Positions 24,562 through 34,807 of a DNA stretch of 64,000 nucleotides are shown piece after piece. Under the pieces are notes generated by a model. The model saw only the letters and a list, made by a program, of their open reading frames with translations, was not told the DNA's origin and made no database searches. The DNA lies in the NCBI GenBank assembly GCA_032988165.1, contig JANTQF010000188.1, positions 1 through 64,000 of the forward strand. Direction: 5' to 3'. The stretch comes from Emmonsiellopsis sp. PD_33 (Eukaryota; Ascomycota; Eurotiomycetes; Onygenales; Ajellomycetaceae). The position numbers were made by a program, and so were the translations under genes. The stretch's first letter is position 1. The number at the start of each line of letters is the position of its first letter.

Positions 24562-24570
24562 GGGGGGGTG
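24562..24570 (+). other. Polypurine tract
   Basis: A run of seven G followed by TG lies immediately upstream of the 3' LTR, where plus-strand DNA synthesis of an LTR element is primed. Confidence 0.75.
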
Positions 24571-24747
24571 TGTCAGGAATCCTGAGATATCTTGTATTTG
24601 TGCAATCTTGCTTAGAATTAGTGTTTACACAGCCACCCACATTCCCTCATACAAAATAGCTAGGGTTCCTATGAACCACCATTAGTTTTACAATATCATT
24701 CAATTCGTACGAGATTTTACCTCTATATGCAATGTATAATGCTGATA
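24571..24747 (+). repeat. 3' long terminal repeat
   Basis: A 177-base direct repeat of 19055-19231. It keeps CG at two sites where the 5' copy has CA (in TTCGTACGAG), and TG at three sites where the 5' copy has CA. It is followed directly by the second copy of the target duplication AAATG. Confidence 0.95.
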
Positions 24748-24752
24748 AAATG

Positions 24753-25400
24753 CTTGCAAAGAAGAACCATAAAATAAGATGTAGTCAGCTATTTTATGCT
24801 GCCTATTTATTTATAGGCGCCTCCACCCAGATCCATCCACAGATCTGCGGCAAACGATCTGTCATCCATCCATTCCTGATAAATATTCACCGCCAATCTA
24901 GGTAGTACATACCTCCCATATCTATGAAGATTGCAATAGTTGGAAATATGGGAGGATGGATATATAAATGTGTCAGTTCGTACCTATCCATATTTTAGGT
25001 AGCCAGCTGCCAACTGCGCCCAGGACCTAGCCTGGGGATTGCCACATTACGAACTTTGTCCTCGGGGTACTTGAGGCGATGGGGGAAGAGTTTTGGAAAG
25101 AATGGGTAAGTTAACTTGATGTTTGGATAGACAAGTCTATTTTTGCTGGTCGTTTTTCTGGGTCGAAGTAAAAGGGAGTCGAACTGCTAGTGTCATCTAT
25201 CGTCTGGAGTATCTATCCATTATTTCCAACGAAACGATGGTTATTTAAAGCTTAACTATTTGCTACCTACAATTTCTACATGTTTATTCTATCTACATAT
25301 GGTCTAAATGATTACCTCTCCTCCAGACCTATCTATATATACCTACAGCCCACACAAAATATCCAACAAACCATACTCACGCCCACCTCGCCCATGCCCG
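24753..25400. other. Right flank of the retrotransposon; 3' side of the acyltransferase gene
   Basis: No gene is supported in these 650 bases. They carry the uninterrupted right flank of the insertion site and, near 25400, the region downstream of the minus-strand acyltransferase stop. Confidence 0.5.
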
Positions 25401-27203
25401 TCACAACCTCCCCTTCACTCCCTTTCCCTCCCCATACCCATGCCACTCCCCCTCCAACAACGCCCCAATCACCCCCTTCCACCTCCCCACCAAGTCCCTA
25501 TCAACCGCATTCCCATCAAACGACACCGAAAAATGCGCCCCACCAACCCTCGTCGAACTCCCGACTAGAAACTCCCCCCCCCTAGCCCTTGGCCCGCCAA
25601 GCATCGATGTGCCAACTCCATTCTCCGCCGGGAACAAATTGCGTATATCACCCACAGAACTCACACCGCACGTCGCTTGCCCGCGCGGTGCGGCGGGGTA
25701 AGCGCCCTGCGGGTTGTGTATTGAATGTTGATCTCGCTGATGGAGATGTGAGGGACGTTTGAAGGCGTCCATGTCTAGGAGGTTGAGGTACTGGTGTGCC
25801 AACAACCTCGTGGCAGGCGGGATGGCATTTTCATCACCGTTACTCCCGCCATTCTGCTTGCTCTGCTTCTGAAACCTCCCCAACTGCCTATGCGCGGACC
25901 TAACCAACAACCGAAACCTGCCCTGGACGTCCAAACTTGCTGGTAGGAAAGGCAACACAACCCCGTCATCGCTAAAGATCAGCATGCAGGATTCCGCATC
26001 CCGATACCCGATGAACGGGCGCGGGTTCACGGGGAATGATGCGACGAAGGGCTGCCTCTCTGCTAAGGGAATATCTGGTTGATCGAGCTCGTAGAGTGCC
26101 ATCATGCTCATGCCTACAAGCGTGAAGAGGCCAGCGCCGACGCTGCACTTTGAGGCCCGGCAGAGGGCGATTAGCCGGGCTGTGGCGAGAGGGGAGAGCG
26201 TTGTGTGGGTGATGAAGGTGTTTAAGGGCGGGATGAAGGATGGAGAGTAGTTTAGAAGGGCGGGGTATTTTGGTGGCATTTGGATGGTCTGTGTTTGAGG
26301 GTTAGAGCGGTTGTAAAGAGGGTTCGGAAATCCGCTGGTCGCTGGCCGGCGGACATGGCGGAGGATGCGGACTATAGCCCAGAACCAGCGTTGGCGGGCT
26401 GGGTTGCCGGGGATGGGTGGGAAGTGGTCTTCTTGTGCGGGCGGGAGGCGGGAGGAGAGGGTACTGGGCACGATGTGGGTGGATAGTTGAGCGATAAGGT
26501 GGGGGGTGGGGGTGTCGAGGAGGCGGAGTAAGTGGGATACCCAATTGTACATTGAGAGACCGTCGGCGATTTCGTGGGCGGTGATGAGGAGGAGGTGGAT
26601 GCGGTATTTAATGTCTTCATCATCACCGTCACCCCGGTTCTTCGAAGAAGGTAGCCGTTTCGTAGATAAAACAAATAACCTCCCCAGCCCCCTATCAGGC
26701 TCAATAACCCTCCCCGCATTCTGCGAATGCATATAAAAGTCTTCCCCATCAACACCGCCGGGATAAAAGTCCTCAACAAACACCAACGAATCCCGCTCCG
26801 CCCCGGTTCCCGCCATCTCAATAGCCTCCTCCACACTTCCCGGCTGCTCAACGACAAACCACCTTTTCCCCGATACGCCATCCTCCCGATACGATCTCGC
26901 CCCCAACATCGGATGCGCAATCCTCAAACAAGTCCACGCGAGCAAAATATGCTTCCGGACGGCGGCGGGGTCACTACTCCCACCACATCGGACGCTAGCT
27001 TGCAGCGTGTTGTTCACATCCGCGCGTCCGCCATAGTCGACACCGTCGGTATTAAAGCCCGACTCCGCGAGGCCGAGGGGGCGTTTGTAGAGTGTTCGGC
27101 TGCCATTGGAGGTGCCGGAGTGACTTGTTATTGTGCGCCAGGTGTGGTAGCCGGTGGCGTAGCGGGATAGCCAGTGTGGTTGTTGGGGGGCTGGAGGGGT
27201 CAT
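25401..27203 (-). CDS. HxxxDG acyltransferase-like protein (condensation/CoA-dependent acyltransferase superfamily)
   Basis: An uninterrupted frame encodes 600 residues. The diagnostic motif is HEIADG at residues 210-215 within LLLITAHEIADGLSM, the active-site HxxxDG of the superfamily that includes alcohol O-acetyltransferases, NRPS condensation domains and fungal O-acetyltransferases. The second half ends in GGAHFSVSFDGNAVD, similar in place to the DFGWG-side strand of these folds, although no clear DFGWG is seen. There is no signal peptide and no membrane helix, so it is probably cytosolic. No polyketide synthase, NRPS or P450 gene lies near it in this window, so the acceptor substrate cannot be inferred. 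It lies between a dead retrotransposon and a family of unknown function. The start at 27203 is the first ATG of the frame; fold membership is likely and the reaction is not known. Confidence 0.8.
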   Translation of the reverse strand: MTPPAPQQPHWLSRYATGYHTWRTITSHSGTSNGSRTLYKRPLGLAESGFNTDGVDYGGRADVNNTLQASVRCGGSSDPAAVRKHILLAWTCLRIAHPMLGARSYREDGVSGKRWFVVEQPGSVEEAIEMAGTGAERDSLVFVEDFYPGGVDGEDFYMHSQNAGRVIEPDRGLGRLFVLSTKRLPSSKNRGDGDDEDIKYRIHLLLITAHEIADGLSMYNWVSHLLRLLDTPTPHLIAQLSTHIVPSTLSSRLPPAQEDHFPPIPGNPARQRWFWAIVRILRHVRRPATSGFPNPLYNRSNPQTQTIQMPPKYPALLNYSPSFIPPLNTFITHTTLSPLATARLIALCRASKCSVGAGLFTLVGMSMMALYELDQPDIPLAERQPFVASFPVNPRPFIGYRDAESCMLIFSDDGVVLPFLPASLDVQGRFRLLVRSAHRQLGRFQKQSKQNGGSNGDENAIPPATRLLAHQYLNLLDMDAFKRPSHLHQRDQHSIHNPQGAYPAAPRGQATCGVSSVGDIRNLFPAENGVGTSMLGGPRARGGEFLVGSSTRVGGAHFSVSFDGNAVDRDLVGRWKGVIGALLEGEWHGYGEGKGVKGRL

Positions 27204-28145
27204 TTTTGTGACCGGAGGGGAGGGGGTATATGTGCGAAACTATGTATCAATTCAGACGGAATGGGAGGGGGTGTGAAAATCCCCGTTTTCCAGTGCTCCT
27301 ACTGGACACGGTGCTTAATGATAGATGGCGAGAATGGGCTCCGTATAACGATGACAGGTTATTAGAGGGCCACCTCAGGGTGACCCCGAGATCCAAGGGA
27401 CTAAGCAACGGCTGGTCCGGACGAAATGGCTCTTTATATAGGCGTCGCCAGCAACATCATCGTGTCGCTTTTCCCCCAGTCTAGCGTCGCTAGTCCGTCT
27501 GGCTGCATACGAGCCAGCAGAATCCACCAGCTACCTGAGCCTACCTCCCAGCGCTGGCGGTGAGGAAGCAGGATGAAGTTCTTCAGGGTTGCTTCACTAA
27601 AGCAAGGCGAGACAGGCAGTGCGTATAAAGTGGGGTTAAGTGACATAGGGTGTTGGAAGCTTAGCCTCAGCGCCACCGCTGGCTTATCACTGTCCTCGAG
27701 ATGTAAATTTAAACAAAACGGAGAGATCAGACGTGTGGTTTCTCAACAGGACAGGCGGTTTATATCAGTGGCTATGTCCAACTTGTTTTCGATTAGTATC
27801 ATCCCCTGACTAAAAATTCAAAGTTTATCTCCTGTCCGGCAACTTGCAAGCTTTGGGGTCCTCCTTTCACTCCCCAATTTGACAATTTAGTGACTTGATA
27901 CGGAAGTACTAATTCAACAAAACAAATAACTAGATGTCCTGTCAGAAAAAGGATGAAGTTGAAGTCATAAAAATAACCAGCTGAGTAAGCGGCGGGTAGT
28001 TATTGGCCATGACGTCAGTCCAAGTCGACTTCATCGAAATCATTCACGACTCTTTATGAATAAATAGTATGGACTCGGGACTCCAGGCCTAAGAGAGTGG
28101 AACAATGGCAGGAATATCTAATATCTGTCTACACTGAACGCCACC
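27204..28145. other. Divergent promoter region (acyltransferase / unknown-family gene)
   Basis: Two genes diverge from this 942-base spacer. It contains a TTTATATAG stretch at 27431-27439 (TATA-like) and an exact CRE palindrome at 28010-28017. No reading frame is convincing. Confidence 0.5.
28010..28017. promoter_or_regulatory. CRE-type palindrome TGACGTCA
   Basis: An exact TGACGTCA, the binding site of ATF/CREB bZIP factors such as AtfA in fungi, lies about 130 bases upstream of the ATG of the unknown-family gene. A single 8-base match in 64 kb is roughly what chance predicts, so position is the main support. Confidence 0.35.
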
Positions 28146-29199
28146 ATGGGCCACTTGCCTGAACGTCGAGACGGCCTGCGCAGCGGAGGTGTCGTCGATA
28201 ATACTAACGAAGCTCCATCTGCACAGCAGTTGTTCGGTACAATTAAACATGATATCCTTGCTGCTCACCAAGAGGCTCATTTCACTTATGAGGACGTTGA
28301 CCTGGCTACTGGCCCATCATTACTGGCTTCTCTCGAGCAGGCCCCAACAATCGAGGCTGTTTGCCCACGGTGGGTTGCGAGAGCAATGCTCCGCAGTACC
28401 GAGCCAACTTACAAATGATTCCAGATTAAGCTTCAACTCCTATACCAAGACTTTGGATATTGATGTTATGCACACATTTACCCGTGACTGCCACCAAGCG
28501 TGGCTTAACGAGGAAGTGGCACGGATGGGCGATTCCCTGTTCATCACTCCGGCGGAACGCTCACTGCTGGATCGTTCAACTGGAACTAGTAAACCAATAT
28601 CCCTACCGAATCATATGCAATCCGTTCTACTGTGGTTGCTAATTTATGCCCACCAAGCTTTTCGGGGATTTCAAGATCCATATGCTGCGTCAGAGAATCA
28701 ACCAGATATGTCTATTGTTCATCATGGCCATTACTTCCCGTCCGTCGTCATCGAGTCAGGATGGTCTGAAAGTTTTGATCGACTCCACCGAGACATGCGG
28801 CTGTGGTTGGTTGGGGGCGCTGGACAAGTCTGTCTAGTATTACTTTTCAAATGGACGAAGATGCCCGGGAATTACGTCAAAGGGGTCGTGGAGTCCTGGG
28901 ACTCGGATCCCACTGGTAACGAAAGACTCCTCCAAACAGAAGTGAGAAAAATTTGGGGATATCATTCCTGTTATTGTTATTGTTATTGACACGAAGGACT
29001 GACAGGTTCTTTTAAGATTATCTACCCAATACCCAACTCAGGAAGTGGAAACCAGGTGATCCGGATCACAAGGGGACAACTATTCGGCGCCATGCTCCCC
29101 ACAGGACGAAACCGCGACGATATCTACGGGCTCTCTGTGTCCAATCTTCGCCATAAATCCAACATTTCATTGCAACGGGATGGATACCGCCCCGCTTGA
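28146..29199 (+). CDS. Conserved fungal protein of unknown function (multi-copy family)
   Basis: I read three exons, 28146-28369, 28425-28941 and 29017-29199, giving 307 residues. The start has an almost perfect context (GCCACCATGG). Intron 1 is 55 bases (GTGGGT...CCAG) and joins CPR to LSFNSYTKTL. Intron 2 is 75 bases and uses the acceptor TTTTAAG at 29016; the nearer CAG at 29005 would hit a stop. With these junctions the protein keeps segments I recall from an uncharacterised family common in Aspergillus and Penicillium: RLSFNSYTKTLDIDVM, PSVVIESGWSESFDRLHRDM, LWLVGGAGQVCLVLLFKW, ERLLQTE and ITRGQLFGAMLPTGRN. The middle resembles a small alpha/beta core with a WSES motif. No signal peptide or membrane helix is seen. 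No function is known to me; this family is often multi-copy and patchy between strains. Confidence 0.78.
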
Positions 29200-29437
29200 G
29201 ATTAGGATACACAGCACGAGAGAGTTTTTGGGAATAGAATGGTTCCATCACACGGCATAGTCCATGAAAGGCTGCAGTGGACAAGGCTAACACACATGGC
29301 AGCGGCAGGGAAGGGACCCGAGTCGTCGGGGAAAGATTGTTAAATTCGAGTGAGAACCTGAGCGCCCTTGAGAGGTTGCCCCGCCCACCATAGGACATAG
29401 AGGTTTTCGGTTGTCTGTGCCATTTTTTGCGCGAGCT

Positions 29438-29803
29438 ATGCGGTCTTCATTCCTCCTCACTCTGGTGCACTTCGCCGCGAACGTCTTTGCCGGAGGGTAT
29501 CAGGGGTACCTTTGAGTGTATGATGCTCTACTATGCCTACTGACTCAACAGGGTTAACAATAAGGCAGACCAAACTCTGGGCCTCAGCAGCCAAACCCCA
29601 AACATGCCAAAGACGACAAATGGAAAGAGTGCCGTCGAGAACCCAAATTTGGGGCTGACAAAGACGCCTATCTCAAGACTATACGCAACCGTGTGTTAGC
29701 CGAAGAAATTCAAGTAGATATCGATTCAATATTAGCCCGGCAAAGAAGACATTGCGATTTTGACGGCACTGGCAATGGCAGCCTTTCACAGGGCGCAAAG
29801 TGA
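29438..29803 (+). pseudogene. Broken small secreted protein gene
   Basis: The frame opens with a clear signal peptide (MRSSFLLTLVHFAANVFA) followed by GGYQGYL and then a stop at 29512-29514. The next frame continues with ECMMLYYAY, a second stop, then LNRVNNKADQTLGL. A third frame carries KHAKDDKWKECRREPKFG through RRHCDFDGTGNGSL to TGA at 29801-29803. The order GYQG.L...LYYAY...QTLG followed by Cys-rich segments resembles a family of small secreted fungal proteins. No intron set I tried restores one frame. At least one frame change and one stop are present, so I call it a relic. The family assignment is from memory and tentative. Confidence 0.5.
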
Positions 29804-30962
29804 GAATACTAAACAATGAAAGGTCCTAAATGTGTGATAGAAGCTAGGGTAAGCTACATAGCCTGGGATAGGTAGGTACAGATAATACGTAGATCTTTAT
29901 AGTAATCTTTAGCAGTCTGTGGGCTCCTACAGTGTCTTCCGTTTTTCTATGGATAAAGCAGAAAGGCTTTCTAGAAGCACTAGGTTGCTGTTATACCGTT
30001 GTAGTCTCCAGTAATCTAGCCAACTGTAGTTCTGTATCGGACAGACTTAATACATAGCAAGCATTTTTATAGTTAGGTATTAATACCGGCCAGGTCCTCA
30101 CTCTTTCGTAAACCCAGGAGAGTCCTAGCCCCTATCTATATCTGCACTGCAGCCCTGGCGCGCCCCTCTAAATCTGTCCGTATAAAGCTAGGGGGGTTAT
30201 CGGTATGGAATTATTCGATTTAACCAATAAGCAACTAAGAAGAGCTAAAAAAAAATTTGCCTTGCTACAAATGAGGAGATAGGAGGCAGATATAGCCTCG
30301 TAGATATATAAACGTCTACAAACCTAACCACGACGAAGTAGGATAGATGGATATAAAATTTGAATAACCTCACTCAATCGAATAAATCAATCATTCAATA
30401 GCTAAAATTTCTCAGATCGCAAGCAAAAAAAAAAACGAATAAATTGAGAAATTGAGAAATTACATGTGCTCTCTCATTATATCGCAAACGTGAATTGTAC
30501 ACGAGTTAAATAAGATAAAAAGGGAAGCATGAAAAATAGAAAAAGAAAAAAAAAGGGGGGGAATAGACACCAGGATCTTGTAAGCTAGATGGAAAAATTA
30601 AAAAAAGAAAAGGGGACAAGATTGAAGAGAGGCCAAGCGAGCAAAGAAAGAGAAAAAAAAAATCAACCTGCAAAAGACAACGACGCAAAACATTTGACGA
30701 AGGGGGGGTATTTCATTCTCGTCAGCGCTGAGTATCGATAGAGAGAAAGAATTTGTTTTGCCAGGGACCTCTATCAAAATAAATAAAATAAATTATGACG
30801 CAAAATGGCTCGGGGAATCTGTTGACGGGCGGGGGTTATAAATAACCTGTCCAGACAGGGCAGGAAATAATAAAGAAGACCAATTTATTTTTTGTTGTGT
30901 AAGAAAAGAGAGAGTGGACCCTCCCACATGTTCTTTTTTTCTTGTTTTCCGCTCATGCCAGC
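29804..30962. other. Transposon-like debris and A-rich 3' region of rom2
   Basis: 29830-30345 is rich in CTATAG/TAG-containing words. It includes a short frame, ELFDLTNKQLRRAKKKFALLQ (30209 on), that resembles a coiled-coil lead-in seen in degenerate fungal transposon ORFs; I could not identify the element. From 30360 to 30960 the plus strand is A-rich with A8-A12 tracts, which suits the 3' side of the minus-strand RhoGEF gene. Confidence 0.4.
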
Positions 30963-33900
30963 TTATGCGGGTTTGTTCCAGAAATCTAGACTTGCTACCA
31001 CGTCCTCTCCCGCTTCGTCTTCGTATGCGTAGATGATCTACAGATAATGATTAGTATGTTGCCATTAAATAGCAGTGGAAATGGGGCAGACGAACCTCTC
31101 TTGTCGATGAATGCAACATGCGAATATTCCGTCCCGTCATCACATGGATCAGTTCACTGCTTTCGATATTTCTGATTTCAATAAAGGACGACTCGAATGC
31201 TAGAATGTATGGGTAAGACAAGGCAAACGCGGTAGGGTTACCCTCCCAGGTTATTCTCCAGTCAGGCTGCGCTCTCCAACCATTACGGTTGACGAAGAAC
31301 GAAAAGTCGCTGTAGTTCAGCAGGAACTCGCTCTTCATACGCTCGATATGGATGGGTTTCACGTTCTCCTTCCGTGCTACGAAGTCGAGGGAGGTGTCTG
31401 CCTGGTCGAGCAATGATTGTCTTTCTGTGGTTTCGAGGCTGACGACTTCAAACCCACGAGAGCATCCGACGCAAAGTGTTGCCCTCAAGAAGTGGACAGA
31501 TGAAGATTCAGCAGGGATGTAGAATTCCTAGATAGAAATTAGCTATAGGCCAACCAACGTGTAAGGTAGGCAGAAAACTCACCTTGAATAGCTTGAAGGC
31601 ATCTTGGCCGCTCTGGAACATTCTACCCAAAGGCTTCTTTTTACCCTTGGCAAGATTATCCATAGGCTCGAATACCTTGATAGTTGTCGACAAAGTAGAT
31701 GTCTTGACAGCGCATACTAGGTGTCGCCCAAGGCCGATGCCCGACTTGAAGAAATTTATGTGTCCTTGTATCTTTTTCGGCCGACGAGCCAGTGGATTTT
31801 GGCTCTCATTGGGGTCCAAGGCTTCCATAGAATAAGAGCTTAGGGTCTTATTTGACAGGACCAAGAGCAACTGGTACTCTTCGAGAGCATCAATTTGGGT
31901 AACGCCACTAGCATCAAGGACACGCCGAGGCTTAGCTGATTTGTCCTTTGGCCATCTCTCTGAAATATAGATACCACCGTCGGTACCGTAGACCAGTTTC
32001 CGGCCGCCATCTACGAAAAGCAACAGTCAACGAATGATACGAGAAATAGGATATTCGATGCAGGAGTACTTACCGATTGGAACCAAACAGTTAACCCTGT
32101 TAACAGAGGTGAAGAACTTCTCACTAAGGATGGTCTTGGAGTAGAAATTGCTATTCCTTTCTCTAAGTTTCCGTTGCTGTTCCTCGACGAGTTCAATGAA
32201 CTTCTTTCGTTGTGTCGACGACGTTGCGTAGAGAGTTTGATCGTAACCTCCCTTTCCAAGGTGACGGAAGGTGATTGGAAATCCATCCCTGGAAGCGGGA
32301 ACATTGGCAGCGGCCCTACCACCAGGAATAAGATTTCCAGACGGTCGCCTGGCCATGCCCAGTCGTGGAATTACCTCCTCCATTTGGGTGATAACGAGAA
32401 GCTCAAGAGGTATGGGTTTCTTGTACACCCTATACTCTTCTCGTTTATTGACAGCCTTGATTCTAACCAGCAATACCGCATGGTCGAACAGGTACGCAGT
32501 AACTTCAGCAGAATCGGTTGGCCCCTTCTTGAAACCCATTTTTGTCAACATGACGCGGTTCTCCTCCGTGAGCTTTAGATCAACGTAGTCGCCAGGCGAA
32601 AACTTCAAAGCCATGTTAAGCTGCACCAAGTTGAAATGGTTCTCGGCCTTTCCACTCTCCGTGTTCACGCGGGATAGGAAATCCCTAATAATAGAAATAG
32701 CCTTAGGAATATCCTTTTTGTCAGGATTGTCATCTGCGGTATACTTGACGACGTTCTCCAACAGTAGTGGGTATCTTGCCAATCGAGTAGTTGGCTTGGT
32801 AAGATATCCGTTCAACTCGAGCTTTCTCGACTCCTTCAGACGTTCCGTTTCATCAACGAATTTGGAGAATGCGGGGTTAGAAGCCCGTTCCTTTTCGAAT
32901 TCATACTTTCCATACAGCTGGTTGGCACCATATTTGATGAACGGATCGAAACGCGGCACAAATTGAAGAAAGATATCTCCAACTGTTCTTACCACACTGG
33001 TTTCCTTTTGTCTGGCATTTAGAGCTTCGCACAGTCTAGAGTTGGTTGCCAAAACCTCCAAACAGTTCGAAAATACGGTTCGAATAAACTTTTCTCGTCG
33101 ATGTTCTGGAATCGGAGAAAGGTTGGTGTTGTTGGCGGACCGGAGGGGGCGCATCCAGAAATCTCTCAAGTATTCCAAATCCTTAACGAAATCACGTTCG
33201 GTATACATGATCTCAAAGATGATTTCCTGGCGCTTCTTCTCCCGGTCATCAATACTATCAGCAACTTCTTTTGGAACCATGTTGATCCAAAGTTTTTGGT
33301 CATCATTGTCATCGTCACCGTGTAAACTGCCCTTGGATGCGGATGACCTAAGGCCGGGCTGGGGCTTGAGATTCAACCGGGCCTGTTGTTCTAGTCGTCT
33401 TGGACAGGCGATCGAGTAGCACAATCTATCCCTCGTGCAGGTTGGCGAGTAGCACTCAGTGAGCAGAGTAAAGACGCCGTTGACTTCATTAACCGGATCT
33501 TCCTCGCCCATCGTTTCTTTGAACTGATATAACTCGCCTGGAGCATCTCTTAATCGATGGTCGTACGTAACATCATGGAAGAATTTCTGGGCATCCAAAG
33601 CGCGTCCCAAGAGTAGCGCAAGGTTACGATCGCTCGTTTTGATAATGTAGGATATCAAATCGACGGCTTCGGCACCTGTAAAGGCGTTGGTGTATGCTAG
33701 ATCATTCTTCAGCCGTTCCCCAACAGAAATCCTTTCTCTAAATACATCAGCCACGCGGGACAGCAAGGCGGGGTACACGAGAGGAGCTCTACGATGAGGG
33801 GCGGAGGCGGCGGCGGCGGGAGTGGGCATGGGCTGGTTCATTGGCTTTGGGGCAACGGAGGAACTAGTCTGTAGACTACTCGTTCTTTCTGGGGTGACAG

Positions 33901-34807
33901 TCGAGGCCATGGACATGGTACGAGAGTTGAGTGACGATTCGCTTGGCGGTCTGTTTCGGCCATGCGGGTCTGGCGCAATTGGCGGCTGGCCGCCTTGCTC
34001 TAGGATAGGTTGTTCCATCAGCGGAATTTCCATGTTCCGCTCCTGTCTCTCCATACCTGACTCTCGACGTCTGCTAGGAACAATCCTTCCAGAGTTAATA
34101 GTCTGGATATGGTCACGATCCGCGGTATAGGAACTCATAGACATGGAGCGTTCGTTGTCATGCCTTTCCGGAACAACCCGGCCCTGGGGTGTCATGGAAC
34201 CTGTTTGGTGATAGGGTTGCTGGCGGAAGGCGTTTGCCGACGTATGGTTGAAGTTGCTCGGGGGAGGCTGGTACATCATCGGTGGGCCACCCATCCTTGC
34301 CATGGAACGAGAACGATACTGATCAGAATTCAGCGCCGGAGGGGGAGGAGGGCGGCCTGGAGGGGGTTTGCCTGGATATGGTGGTTGCATAGGGCCTGGC
34401 CGAGAATCCAGCCGTTGAGGTTGGGGATACTGAGGACGGCCTGGATACGGACGAGGGAGGTTTTGCGGGGGTGGTTGAGAATGATAGGGGCCATTTTGCT
34501 GCCATTGTGCAGGAGGCGCGTTCTGGTATCCGTTTGGGGCGGGAGGTCCATATCCGGGCGATTGACGCATGGGTTGGGGAGAGGGTCGAGGGTGCATGTA
34601 GGGTTCCGCAGTTTGCGAGGACATGGTATGTGCCCGTTCCTGCGAAAACTGCGGAGACTGAGAGGTCATAGTATGCGAACGGCCCGGAGGAGGCGTCCCT
34701 CCAAAGATTTCCGAGAAGGCGGCATCTCGTTGGAAGGAGGAGGCGTGTCCGTAGGGGTTTGGGTTTGGTCGGTAATTGCGACCTTGCTGTGCACCTAAAT
34801 CCGCCAT
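30963..34807 (-). CDS. rom2: Rom2-type Rho1 guanine nucleotide exchange factor
   Basis: Rom2 activates Rho1 at the plasma membrane, feeding glucan synthase and the cell-wall-integrity MAP kinase route. Four exons (34807-32074, 32010-31583, 31527-31096, 31037-30963) give 1222 residues. Domain order: a disordered Pro/Gln/Arg-rich N-terminus (1-340) with repeated RSHTM/RAHTM and SMSM/TMSM phosphorylation-type patches; a DEP-like domain (about 345-430, YPALLSRVADVFRERI); the DH/RhoGEF domain (about 527-715, with RQEIIFEIMYTERDFVKDL and LTKPTTRLARYPLLLENV); a PH domain (about 735-880); and a CNH domain (about 905-1200) ending IIYAYEDEAGEDVVASLDFW. All three introns lie in the CNH part. The exon 1/2 junction restores CLVPIDGGRKLVYGTDGGIY. 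It shares a promoter region with vma11. The length and order fit Aspergillus Rom2; yeast Rom1/Rom2 are the homologues. Confidence 0.95.

Larger units (their letters stand above)
19055..24747 (+). mobile_element. Ty1/copia LTR retrotransposon, structurally complete, coding capacity destroyed
   Basis: The element is 5693 bases long. It is bounded by two 177-base direct LTRs and flanked by an exact 5-base target duplication, AAATG at 19050-19054 and 24748-24752. The order of visible parts is 5' LTR, tRNA primer-binding site, gag-pol remnant, G7 polypurine tract and 3' LTR. The pol order, with RNase H at the far end and the integrase-like part before reverse transcriptase, is that of Ty1/copia. 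The LTR begins TGTCAG and ends CTGATA; a perfect inverted terminus would be CTGACA, so the last CA has become TA. The internal region is AT-rich and riddled with TGA, TAG and TAA codons in the gag-pol frame, unlike all neighbouring genes. The pattern fits repeat-induced point mutation. It should be incapable of autonomous movement. Confidence 0.96.

Noticed and set aside
19055..24747. Short open pieces inside the copia element as separate genes
   Set aside because: They are surviving fragments of one gag-pol frame broken by stops.
34109..34798. 229-codon plus-strand frame
   Set aside because: Antisense to the disordered N-terminus of rom2; Arg/Gly/Trp-rich and without motifs.
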